NCBI RefSeq assembly: GCF_000297115.1
Contig: NZ_CAKP01000009.1
Location: 1-64,000, forward strand
From: Caloramator australicus RC3
Lineage (GTDB): Bacteria > Bacillota > Clostridia > Clostridiales > Caloramatoraceae
Reading direction: 5' to 3'
DNA: 64,000 bases
In this document: in pieces, positions 1-8,151 of the stretch
Position numbering within the stretch: the first letter of the stretch is position 1
How the letters are laid out: each line of letters starts with the position of its first letter
Made by a program: the position numbers and the translations under genes
The notes under the pieces: model-generated
Database searches by the model: none
What the model saw: only the letters and a program-made list of their open reading frames with translations
What the model was told of the DNA's origin: nothing

Positions 1-2
1 TC

Positions 3-155
3 AATACAGAACAAGCTTATGTTAGAAATATTAACTCCGTTACTAATTTGAATACAATCGGTCACATTTGCCTTTTAACTGTTGCAATTGCTGCCATAAA
101 ATCTGGCTGCGTTGATAAATACAAATCCCTATCGGGATTTAGAAGAACAGCCTAA
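3..155 (+). pseudogene. C-terminal end of a probable transposase (partial)
   Basis: The window opens inside an open frame that runs for about 50 codons and stops with TAA at 153-155. The encoded tail ends in residues SLSGFRRTA. I cannot name the family with certainty. A basic C-terminus, the mobile-element context and a terminator-like hairpin just downstream suggest the end of an insertion-sequence transposase pointing into the truncated polymerase gene that follows. It may be intact upstream of the window. It is not obviously the missing half of the transposase fragment at 2405. Confidence 0.4.
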
Positions 156-205
156 ATAAATTATATTAAAATTAAATTAAATTTTTTTTGAACATCAATT
201 TTACC

Positions 206-229
206 AAGGGAGTAGTCTACCCTTTTTTT
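206..229 (+). terminator. Hairpin with T-run after the transposase end
   Basis: AAGGG (206-210) pairs with CCCTT (220-224) around a 9-nt loop and is followed by a run of T. It lies about 50 bases after the transposase stop on the same strand, so it probably terminates that transcript. The rest of 156-323 is AT-rich and holds no gene I can see. It should contain the IS end that truncated the polymerase gene. Confidence 0.45.
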
Positions 230-323
230 GCTTTTTTTGGTGTTAATTTAAGTTTAATTTAAAATAATTGAGCTTCACTTCATAAAAGTTAGAACAATTT
301 AACATAAATAATTTGTTTTTTAA

Positions 324-1054
324 TCAATTATGCTCATCTCTAATAATAAAATTAAAAATAAAAAATGAACTAGCAAAAAATACAAAACCTAAAAGTGCTC
401 CACGAGAATCTACTTTTAAAACAATATAAATACTGTAGACAAAAATAGATATTAAGCATACTTTCCAATTAATTGATTTGCTTTCAAAATACTCTATAAA
501 TAATGGGAAATTGCTAACAAATACTACTGTACTTAAATCATTGGCATTAGGAAAAAATCCAAGAGGTACATTTAAAAACATTCTTTGATAATCAATGGAT
601 AAATTCATAATATGTTTCCCAGTATATATTTCCCATGACGCTATGGTTAGATTTATAATTAAACCCACTATACAAGCTCTTGTATATATTTTAATTTTTT
701 TTTATCAATAGCAATTAGAATCATTTGAAATATTGTAATATTTAATATAATATTTAATAAATACATTTTTTCAACATTACTTTTTTCATTAATTAAATAT
801 AGAATAATTGCATAAAACATCCAGATTACTAAAAATATAAATATTTCAATATAATAAAAGGTATATTCTCTCTTTTTTACCTTATTAAAGAAAAACAATT
901 TATAAAATGAACTAATAATTGATAGACTCCATGTTATGAAAAACAAAGGAATATTTTGTATTTTTATTTCAGTTCCAGTAAACATAAGAATTACTGTTGC
1001 ACTTAATGTTATATCTAAAAAATTAATTTTACATATTTTTCTTGTTTTAATCAT
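324..1054 (-). pseudogene. Wzy/O-antigen polymerase-like membrane protein, frameshifted and truncated
   Basis: Two adjacent frames encode very hydrophobic segments. The first (668-1054, 128 aa) carries about four membrane helices. The second (to 324, 114 aa) carries motifs WEIYTGKH, NANDLS and DSRGALLG, which resemble O-antigen ligase/polymerase proteins. The second frame continues upstream without a stop (…IYTRACIVGLIINL) back to a run of nine A on the coding strand (695-703). One gene was therefore probably split by a one-base slip in that homopolymer. Even joined, the product is about 240 aa, while such polymerases are usually near 400 aa. It ends where the mobile element begins, so the 3' part is also lost. 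Expected role: polymerising repeat units of the surface polysaccharide. Confidence 0.6.
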
Positions 1055-1113
1055 AATAATTTATCCCCTTTATAAATATTATTAAAAAAGATTAATCTTA
1101 ATTTATGAAATAT

Positions 1114-2205
1114 TTATTTTTGGAACAATTCTTCAAAATGATTTACTGCGTTCTTCAAATCAAAGTTTGAAATTGCATACTTACTTGCTTTTTTAGATAT
1201 ATCTTCCCACTTATCGTTCTCAAAGGAAATTGCTGTTAATAATGCATTTGCTAAACTTTTTTTATCAGCATCAATCAATTCCCCAAATGATGGATCAATT
1301 ATATTTTCTGTATCGCCTACATTAGTTGCTATACAATAGCAGCCACATGCTATAGCTTCTAGTAAACTTTGAGATGGATAGTTATTAACATTCTGTAATG
1401 AACAAAAAATTTTAGCTTCTGATAAAATTTTTCGTACATTAGTATAGCCTTTAACTTTAACTATATCAGTAATATTATAATTTTGGACTTTAGCTTCTAT
1501 TATACTTTTAAGTGGACCATCTCCACAGATCACACACAAATATTCATTTTTTCTTATAACTTCTTTTATTGCAAAAATAGCATCAACAAACAATTCTATA
1601 CCTTTACCATCAACTAATCGGCCAGCAAATACTATATAATTTCTTTTTTTAGTGCTCGGAATGCATTCTTGCATATTTGATAGAGTACAAGGGGTAAGTG
1701 AAATTTTTTTTTGTGGAAACGCTTTCTTAAGTATATTAATGCTTGAAGGATATAAGCAATCTATTTGGTTAGAAAGTAATACATTCACCTTAAATAGCAT
1801 TTTTTCTATTCTACTTTTAAATATTAATTTTGAGTTAGTTGTCGTAACACTCATCATCAATCTATAACTTCCACTTAAAATTGCTCCTATAATTACAACT
1901 GTTGACCTTATAATACAATCAGTATAACAAACCCAATCAAACTTTTGTTTTATCAAATATATAAGTATTTTTAAGTATCCTTTAATAAAAACGATTTTAG
2001 TATTACTATTTATATATTTTTTTATATCTTTTAATATTTTCTCTGATTGTCCATCGTATACTTGAAAAAGTATAGTTACATCAAATTTAGTATTATCTAA
2101 ATTTGAGAAGATGTATGGTATCCTTCTTTCTGCTCCACCCATCCCATAATATCTTTTAGATGTTGGGAAAAAACATATAATGCGCTTCTTTTTATTTTTT
2201 TCCAT
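1114..2205 (-). CDS. Glycosyltransferase family 4 (group 1)
   Basis: A 363-aa GT-B fold glycosyltransferase that probably adds one sugar of the surface polysaccharide repeat unit from a nucleotide-sugar donor. The N-terminus has the GGAER motif typical of acceptor-side domains. The C-terminal half has VFAGRLVDGKG, CGDGPL, VKGYT and the donor-binding region SLLEAIACGCYCIAT, close to the EX7E region. I place the start at the ATG at 2203-2205, because GGAGGT lies nine bases upstream; an in-frame ATG ten codons earlier has no such site. It stands between the broken polymerase and IS debris and was originally part of the polysaccharide operon upstream. Confidence 0.85.
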   Translation of the reverse strand: MEKNKKKRIICFFPTSKRYYGMGGAERRIPYIFSNLDNTKFDVTILFQVYDGQSEKILKDIKKYINSNTKIVFIKGYLKILIYLIKQKFDWVCYTDCIIRSTVVIIGAILSGSYRLMMSVTTTNSKLIFKSRIEKMLFKVNVLLSNQIDCLYPSSINILKKAFPQKKISLTPCTLSNMQECIPSTKKRNYIVFAGRLVDGKGIELFVDAIFAIKEVIRKNEYLCVICGDGPLKSIIEAKVQNYNITDIVKVKGYTNVRKILSEAKIFCSLQNVNNYPSQSLLEAIACGCYCIATNVGDTENIIDPSFGELIDADKKSLANALLTAISFENDKWEDISKKASKYAISNFDLKNAVNHFEELFQK

Positions 2206-2295
2206 TAATATTCTACCTCCGATTAATTTTCCCAATTATGTTAAGTTGTATGATATTTGAATTTCATCCCCCTTTGAGTCATCTTATATAGTTTC

Positions 2296-2336
2296 TTGCA
2301 GAACTCTGAAATTGTTGAAATTCAAGGGTTCTGCAA
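2296..2336. repeat. Imperfect inverted repeat ahead of a transposase remnant
   Basis: TTGCAGAACTCTGAAATT and AATTCAAGGGTTCTGCAA form a long imperfect stem around a short loop, about 70 bases upstream of the transposase fragment. Hairpins in this position are common in IS leaders, where they block transcription entering from outside, or they can be part of the IS end. Confidence 0.5.
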
Positions 2337-2404
2337 ATATTTATTAGCAGGAATTCCCTAACACTTTGTAGAATTTATTTATTGAAACCAAAATCACTAG
2401 AAAG

Positions 2405-2833
2405 GTGGAAAAATTCCATACAAACAAAAGTAAAACAAATTATTTTTTCGATATCTACTCAGATATTGAAAATTATATTATTAAAAATAAACCTAAGTTA
2501 ATCAAATTATTCGAAGAATTTATTAATCTTGAAAATTATATACCTCAGTCTTTTTACAATACATATTATTCTAGCACTGGTCATCCACGAGATTTTAAGC
2601 TCACTTTAATGTTATGTGCCTTAATTATTCAAAAATTGTTATCTATTCCTGAAACTAGACTTCTTATAAGCATCATTCATTTATCAAAAGAATTATGAAA
2701 CTTATGTGATTATTCAAGAGTTCCTAATGCTTCTCAATTCAGCATATTCAAAGCTGATTTTGTTAAACATTTACACGAATTTTTTATTCTCTTGTATCAA
2801 TTACTGAACTGCTACTACTTCACTATAAAAACA
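2405..2833 (+). pseudogene. Transposase N-terminal remnant (IS4/IS1182-like)
   Basis: The frame opens with residues resembling a large family of clostridial transposases (FDIYSDIENYI, YYSSTGHPRDFKL, LSIPETRLL). A TGA at 2696-2698 interrupts it. The same frame then continues as NLCDYSRVPNASQF and KADFVKHLHEFF before a frameshift. The catalytic DDE part is missing. This is an inactive fragment of about 140 codons. From 2834 to 3011 the DNA is AT-rich and shows nothing else. Confidence 0.65.
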
Positions 2834-3034
2834 AATTTTATATGACTATTGTAATTTTTTATAAGTTATGATAGAATAATTTACTTATTATTGTTTATCT
2901 GTTATATATTAGCATAATTTACAACTGTAAAATTATATTTTATCAAAATTACTTGTATTATAAATTTTGTTAAATTATTTTTATAAAAAATATTTGGATT
3001 TATGTCAATATAGTAGACACTAAAACTCAAATTT

Positions 3035-3904
3035 TTATGCAGTTATTCTTAAAGCATCTTCAAGCTGCTGAGGAGTCATATAACCGATACTGCTATGAAG
3101 CCTTTTTCTATTGTACCAAGATTCTATGTATTCCAATATAGCTATCCTTGCAGCATCAAAGTCATAGTATGTAGCTAAGTTTACTTCTTCCTTTTTTAGT
3201 GTAGCATGAAAGGATTCTATACAAGCATTGTCATAGGGGCAAACCTTGCCGCTGAAGGAATGAACTATATTATGTTCATTAAGATAATCATCAAATTTAG
3301 AGCTTGTATACTGTGAGCCTAAATCACTATGGAGTATAACAGTATTCTTTGGTTTTTGAGTTATGTAGGCATTTTCTACAGCCTTTATAGCTAGTTCTGT
3401 ATCCATAGTCTTTGAAAAAGCATAGCCAATAATTTTCTTTGTATGAAGATCCAAAACTGAAGCAAGATAGCACCATCCGTCTTTGAGTGTATAAATATAA
3501 GTTATATCAGTAACCCATTTTTCATTTATTGTAGTTGTTGAAAAATCTCTTTTCAAAATGTTTTTTTTAGCTTCTATTTTGCTTTTGGAAGAGAGAGGTC
3601 TGAATTTTTTGATAATTATGGACTTTATATTTAGTTTTTTCATAATCCTTTGGACTCTCTTGATGCTTATGGCATGTCCTCTTTCTTCACGAAGCACTTT
3701 ATGTATTTTGGGAGCACCATAACGACCTTTACTATCTTTATAAATCTTCAATATTTCTTCCTCATACATCTTGTTTTATATGCTTCTTTTGCTTTCGGTT
3801 TTGTTTAGATACTTATAAAAAGAGCTTCTTGAAACCTTTAAGACTTCACACATTAGCTTGATATCATGCTCTTCTTTATGATCATTGATAAACTCAAAAA
3901 TAGA
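3035..3904 (-). pseudogene. IS3-family transposase OrfB, interrupted
   Basis: This is the catalytic half of the transposase. The HTH_21-like part (GRYGAPKIHKVL) is followed by an rve integrase core with all three acidic residues: D in VTDITY, D in LHSDLGSQY and E in ACIESFHATLKKE. The reading frame entered by a -1 shift from orfA runs through FINDHKEEHDIKLMC and VSRSSFYKYLNKTE, then meets TAA at 3776-3778. An uninterrupted 244-codon frame restarts at 3769. The nonsense codon should prevent production of the full OrfAB fusion. The catalytic core itself looks undamaged, so decay is probably recent. Confidence 0.75.
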
Positions 3905-3906
3905 GG

Positions 3907-4188
3907 TTACTTCTTTGCGAATATGGCCATGGCTTTTTTTAATATTTCATTTTCCTCCTCAAGCCTTGCCATCTTCTTTAACATTGCTTGATACTCTACT
4001 GACGTTATAGTTGTATCTTTATCCACAGTTATTGGTTTAGCTTTCTTAATCCATCCATTAATTGTTGATTTTGATATGCCATATTCGCTGTTAAGTTCTG
4101 CCAAACTCTTACCAGAGTTATAGAGCTCTATAATTGTCTTTCTAAATTCTTCTGTATAATACTTTTGCCCTTTTGCCATTGTAGACAC
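3907..4188 (-). CDS. IS3-family transposase OrfA
   Basis: A 93-aa DNA-binding subunit. It has a helix-turn-helix at about residues 12-50 (YTEEFRKTIIELYNSGKSL, GISKSTINGWIKKAK) followed by a leucine-zipper-like coiled coil (MLKKMARLEEENEILKKAM). It recognises the IS ends and, by -1 frameshifting near the CAAAGAAG before its stop, would normally form the OrfAB transposase. Confidence 0.85.
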   Translation of the reverse strand: MSTMAKGQKYYTEEFRKTIIELYNSGKSLAELNSEYGISKSTINGWIKKAKPITVDKDTTITSVEYQAMLKKMARLEEENEILKKAMAIFAKK

Positions 4189-4261
4189 TTCCTTCCCTTC
4201 TTATATTTTAAGGTGTTCGGCTTTTTGTGTCTACACTAATATACTAACACCAATTTTACAT

Positions 4262-5386
4262 TTAAATATAGGAATTATATATTCGCTCCATTTCCTTTTT
4301 TACATTTTCGATAGAATACATTTTAATATTTTCCAAATTTTTTTTACCAAATTTTCTTCTTAATTCATCTTCTTTATATATTTTTTCAATTGCATTTGCA
4401 AATTCACCTACATCATCTATTCCAACTACATATCCATTTTCACCATTTGTAATTAAATCACGATTTCCTCGACAATTAGTTACAACTAATGGCAATCCTG
4501 TTGCCATAGCTTCCATAATATTTACAGGCAAACCTTCTTGTCTTGAAGATGAAACAGCCACATCAGCAATAGTCATAAGATCTGGAACATCTTTTCGATA
4601 TCCTAAGAAATGAATATATTTTTCTAAATTTAATTTTTTAGTTTGTTCCTTATATTTCTCTAATAACTTACCTTTGCCTACTAATAATAATTTCAAATTA
4701 GGAATTTTCGTCTTTAATAAATTAGTTACATTTATAAGTAAATCTTGATGTTTTCTATAGCTCATTTCAGCAACATAAATTAATATAAAATCATTTTCAT
4801 CATATCCATATTGTTTTCTAAGTTTAATTTTGTTTTCAATGTTTTGAGGTATAAATTTATTTAAATCAATACCCACACCTGGTATATATTTAACTTTATT
4901 TTCTTTAAAGTTCTTTTTTGCAAAATCATAATCCTCTTTATTTATAGTAATTACACAATCTGTAAAGCATCCTAAAAATTTTTCTATGTTATAATATAGT
5001 ATCCAATTTTTTAATGAAGCACCTTTATAAAAATGAAATCCATGCGCAGTATAAATCACTTTTGTCCCTTTTTTACGTTCTTCAATTGCAGCTAATCTTG
5101 TAACAGCTCCTCCACTAGGTGATTGTGTATGTATAAGATCAAATCTATATCTTTTAAACAATTCTTTAAGTTGCCTGTAAGCTTTTATATTGGCTAAACT
5201 AAATGGATTCCTATCAAAATCAATTTGATGTTTTATGACTCGTTTATCATCAAATTTATCAATTGTATCATTGAAATTTGCAGCAATATGAACCTCATGT
5301 CCCATATCAAGTAATACTTTATAATCATAGTGACCAAAAATTCTAAAATGTCGTCCTAAATGAACTGTAACTAAAACTTTTGCCAT
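4262..5386 (-). CDS. Glycosyltransferase family 4 (CapM/EpsD-like)
   Basis: A 374-aa cytoplasmic GT-B glycosyltransferase. The N-terminal domain has HLGRHFRIFGHYDYKVLLDMGHEV and the diagnostic DLIHTQSPSGG and YTAHGFHFYKGA motifs seen in EpsD/CapM-type enzymes. The C-terminal donor domain has PGVGIDLNKF, LLLVGKGKL, FLGYR.DVP and SSSRQEGLPVNIMEAMATGLP. It probably adds the second sugar to the lipid-linked primer made by the phosphosugar transferase encoded two genes upstream. A weak GGAGAA lies before the ATG. The IS3 copy begins about 27 bases beyond its stop. Confidence 0.87.
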   Translation of the reverse strand: MAKVLVTVHLGRHFRIFGHYDYKVLLDMGHEVHIAANFNDTIDKFDDKRVIKHQIDFDRNPFSLANIKAYRQLKELFKRYRFDLIHTQSPSGGAVTRLAAIEERKKGTKVIYTAHGFHFYKGASLKNWILYYNIEKFLGCFTDCVITINKEDYDFAKKNFKENKVKYIPGVGIDLNKFIPQNIENKIKLRKQYGYDENDFILIYVAEMSYRKHQDLLINVTNLLKTKIPNLKLLLVGKGKLLEKYKEQTKKLNLEKYIHFLGYRKDVPDLMTIADVAVSSSRQEGLPVNIMEAMATGLPLVVTNCRGNRDLITNGENGYVVGIDDVGEFANAIEKIYKEDELRRKFGKKNLENIKMYSIENVKKEMERIYNSYI

Positions 5387-5420
5387 ATCACAATTCTCCC
5401 TTTATATAAAGATATTAAGA

Positions 5421-6257
5421 TTATTTATTTGTTATAGCTACCTCATCATTTACAACTCTCTCAATATTATTCAAAATAAAATTCGGCCAATAATGATATA
5501 CTGATCGCAGTTCTTTAACTTTGAAACCATTTTTTACGTAAAAGTTTATTGCTTTTGTATTATTACTTTGAGTTCCTACTTGAAGTATATCAATATATTT
5601 ATGGTGGGTTATTAAATATTTTTCTAATTCGTTAATCATTTTTGTTCCTATATTCATACCAATATGATTTACTTTTACAGATATTAATTCAATTATTGCT
5701 TTTTTATTCAATTCGTCTAATTTAAAGAGAATATAACCTAATATTTCATTATTTTCTAAATAATAAAGGAAATATTTATCATCTTTTAAGAAAGATGATT
5801 CTACCCAATGGCAATAAATATTTTTTGCCTTTTCTTTATTTAAAAATGGATCATTAAAAAACCTAGAGAATTTATATGACTTTCTGCTTATATCTACAAT
5901 ATCTTTTTTATACTCTAAATTGTTTTTAATAACTATTTTTTCATCAAAATTATAAAATTTATTTAATTCTTTATTTAATTTTTTTTCAAATTGAAAATTT
6001 ATATCTGTTAAAAATGCTCCTAAGAGATTAGAGATAAAAAGGTTATTAGTAGGATTATTATTAATATTATCTATAACAACAAAATCATTTTCTACAATAA
6101 AATTTCTTATTTTAATCCAATCATTTCTATTAATTTCTTCTTTTAAAGTTACTCTAGCACTTTTTATTCCAAAATAATTTGTATCCCATTCTAAAATTTT
6201 AAATTCAAATTTATTCTGTAGCATTAATTTTGATTGATTTTGTATGGGTTGTTTCAT
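5421..6257 (-). CDS. GNAT acetyltransferase, WecD-like, for an amino sugar
   Basis: A 278-aa protein. The N-terminal part (FKILEWDTNYFGIKSARV) resembles the opening of WecD/Fdt-type enzymes, which acetylate dTDP-4-amino-sugars. The C-terminal GNAT domain (about residues 150-260) has LISVKVNHIGMNIGTKMINELE for acetyl-CoA binding and NTKAINFYVKNGFKV. Next to a sugar 4,6-dehydratase and a DegT aminotransferase it most likely N-acetylates a UDP-4-amino-4,6-dideoxy sugar. The start is the ATG at 6255-6257, eight bases after GAGG. It overlaps the end of the upstream sugar transferase gene by 47 bases. Confidence 0.75.
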   Translation of the reverse strand: MKQPIQNQSKLMLQNKFEFKILEWDTNYFGIKSARVTLKEEINRNDWIKIRNFIVENDFVVIDNINNNPTNNLFISNLLGAFLTDINFQFEKKLNKELNKFYNFDEKIVIKNNLEYKKDIVDISRKSYKFSRFFNDPFLNKEKAKNIYCHWVESSFLKDDKYFLYYLENNEILGYILFKLDELNKKAIIELISVKVNHIGMNIGTKMINELEKYLITHHKYIDILQVGTQSNNTKAINFYVKNGFKVKELRSVYHYWPNFILNNIERVVNDEVAITNK

Positions 6258-6837
6258 TAAATACACCTCGTCTTAAAAGAATAATTATTATTGTTCTTAT
6301 TAATATTTTTAGATCTAATATAAAACTTATATTATTAATATAATAAACATCATTTTCTAATCTTTTCTTCCACTCAACAGAATTTCTATGATATGCTTGA
6401 TTATATCCAGTAATACCCGGAAGAACATCAAGTTTTTTAATTTCATCTCCTTCATAATAATATATATGGTCTGGTAAATCAGGTCTTGGTCCTATAAAAC
6501 TCATATCGCCTTTTAAAATATTAAATATCTGTGGTAATTCATCCAAACTTGTTTTTCTTAGGAATTTTCCAATTCTTGTTAGTCTAGGATCGTCTATCGA
6601 ATTATAAGTTGATCCATCCGGATTTCTTATGTCTGGTGCATTTACTTTCATTGTTCTTAACTTGAACATTTTAAAAACTTTCCCATTCTTTCCTAACCTT
6701 TTACCACAATAAAATACAGGTCCCCGATCTTCTAATTTAATTAGAAATCCAAATAAAATTATTACAAATAGAACAGGAGGTAATAAAATTATAGCAAATA
6801 ATATGTCAAAAATTCTTTTTATATATTTTGAATACAT
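6211..6837 (-). CDS. Undecaprenyl-phosphate phosphosugar transferase (PglC-like)
   Basis: A 208-aa initiating enzyme of the bacterial sugar transferase family. It moves a sugar-1-phosphate from UDP-sugar to undecaprenyl phosphate at the inner membrane face. A single N-terminal membrane segment (about residues 8-32) is followed by the family core: KRLGKNGKVFKMFKLRTM, DPRLTRIGKFLRKTSLDELPQ and GDMSFIGPRP, including the Asp-Glu pair used in catalysis. It lacks the long N-terminal multi-helix domain of WbaP. I use the ATG at 6835-6837 because GGAGGGT stands just upstream. Confidence 0.88.
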   Translation of the reverse strand: MYSKYIKRIFDILFAIILLPPVLFVIILFGFLIKLEDRGPVFYCGKRLGKNGKVFKMFKLRTMKVNAPDIRNPDGSTYNSIDDPRLTRIGKFLRKTSLDELPQIFNILKGDMSFIGPRPDLPDHIYYYEGDEIKKLDVLPGITGYNQAYHRNSVEWKKRLENDVYYINNISFILDLKILIRTIIIILLRRGVFNETTHTKSIKINATE

Positions 6838-6862
6838 TAGATACCCTCCAAAATAATTTTCT

Positions 6863-8110
6863 TTATTCCATTGCATATGCACATTCTTCAAATTCATATA
6901 GTTTCATATTGTCTTCTTCATTTAAGATTTCCGCTAATGAATTGACAATATAATTCACCTCATCATCAGTTAGTAGAGTATGAAGAGGTAAAGTAATCTC
7001 ATTTTTATACATTTCATACGCATTTGGATAATCTTTTATTTTAAATCCTAAATTCTTATATGCTGTATGTAATGGTAATGGCTTAAAATGAACATTTGTT
7101 GCTATTCCTTTTTCAGCCATTTTTTCTATAACTTTATTTCGATATGCTTCATTTTTACCTATAAGCCTTATAAGATAAAGATGTCCACTTGATGTATAAT
7201 CTTTATCAAAATGTTTTAATGAAACAATATTTTCCCCTAGTAGTGCTTTGTCATACATTTCTATAATTTGTCGTCTTCTTTCTAAAATTTCTGGATATCT
7301 TCTAAGTTGTGCAAGACCTATTGATGCCATAATATCAGTCATATTGCATTTATAAGCAGGATAAAGAATATCATATTCCCATGAACCAAGTTTTGTTTTA
7401 GCTAACGCATCCTTTGATTGTCCATGAAGAGATAATAGCATAAATTGTTTATAAATTTCTTCGTTATCTATACCTTTAATATCTTTCCATGTTACTGCTC
7501 CACCTTCTGCAGTTGTTAAATTTTTTACTGCATGGAATGAAAAACAAGTAAAATCAGCTACTTCTCCACTTTTTCTACCTTTATAAGTCGCTCCAAATGA
7601 ATGAGCTGCATCAGCTATAACTACAATTCTTCCTATAGCTTCTTGAATTTTATTTGATGATTTAAATAAATTTCTCTTTCTTTCTACTATTTCAAAAATT
7701 TTATCATAATCACACATTACCCCTGCAATATCAACTGGAATAATAGCTTTTGTTTTTTCAGTAATTGCTTTTTCAATTTTCTCATAATCAATATGGAAAG
7801 AATCTTTTGCAGTATCAACTAAAATTATTTTTGCTCCAACATGATGTATAACGCTTGCAGATGCAGTATAAGTATAAGCAGATGTAATAATTTCATCTCC
7901 AGGTCCTATACCTAATAACCTTAATGTCATTTCCATAGCTGCTGTTGCTGAATTCAAACAAACAGCCTTTGATGTATTGCAATACTCTGCTATTTTTTTT
8001 TCAAATAATTTTGTTTTTGGACCCGTTGTTATCCAACCCGATTTTAATGTTTCAATAACTTCGTTTATTTCTAATTCTGTTATATCTGGAGGCGAAAACG
8101 GTATATGCAT
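6863..8110 (-). CDS. DegT/DnrJ/EryC1/StrS sugar aminotransferase (PglE-like)
   Basis: A 415-aa PLP-dependent enzyme that would convert a UDP-4-keto-6-deoxy sugar to the 4-amino sugar using glutamate. It starts with PFSPPDITELEINEV and the substrate loop SGWITTGP. It has LNSATAAMEMTLRLLGIGPGDEII, DAAHSFGATYKG for PLP, and the Schiff-base lysine in SFHAVKNLTTAEGGA. The C-terminus has HLYLIRL and ATNVHFKPLPLH. GGGAG precedes the ATG. The neighbouring dehydratase would supply its substrate and the GNAT gene downstream would acetylate its product. Confidence 0.9.
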   Translation of the reverse strand: MHIPFSPPDITELEINEVIETLKSGWITTGPKTKLFEKKIAEYCNTSKAVCLNSATAAMEMTLRLLGIGPGDEIITSAYTYTASASVIHHVGAKIILVDTAKDSFHIDYEKIEKAITEKTKAIIPVDIAGVMCDYDKIFEIVERKRNLFKSSNKIQEAIGRIVVIADAAHSFGATYKGRKSGEVADFTCFSFHAVKNLTTAEGGAVTWKDIKGIDNEEIYKQFMLLSLHGQSKDALAKTKLGSWEYDILYPAYKCNMTDIMASIGLAQLRRYPEILERRRQIIEMYDKALLGENIVSLKHFDKDYTSSGHLYLIRLIGKNEAYRNKVIEKMAEKGIATNVHFKPLPLHTAYKNLGFKIKDYPNAYEMYKNEITLPLHTLLTDDEVNYIVNSLAEILNEEDNMKLYEFEECAYAME

Positions 8111-8151
8111 AAATCATACTCCCTTCAATTATATAAAATTAATCAAACTCT

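Larger units (their letters stand above)
3012..4235 (-). mobile_element. IS3-family insertion sequence
   Basis: An orfA/orfB pair is bounded by short terminal inverted repeats: AGTAGACACTAAAA at 3012 and the complement of TTTTTGTGTCTACA ending at 4235. Length (about 1.2 kb), organisation and the DDE integrase core fit IS3. OrfB has an in-frame stop, so this copy is probably not autonomous. It sits between two glycosyltransferase genes of the polysaccharide locus. I could not define a clean target duplication. Confidence 0.8.
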
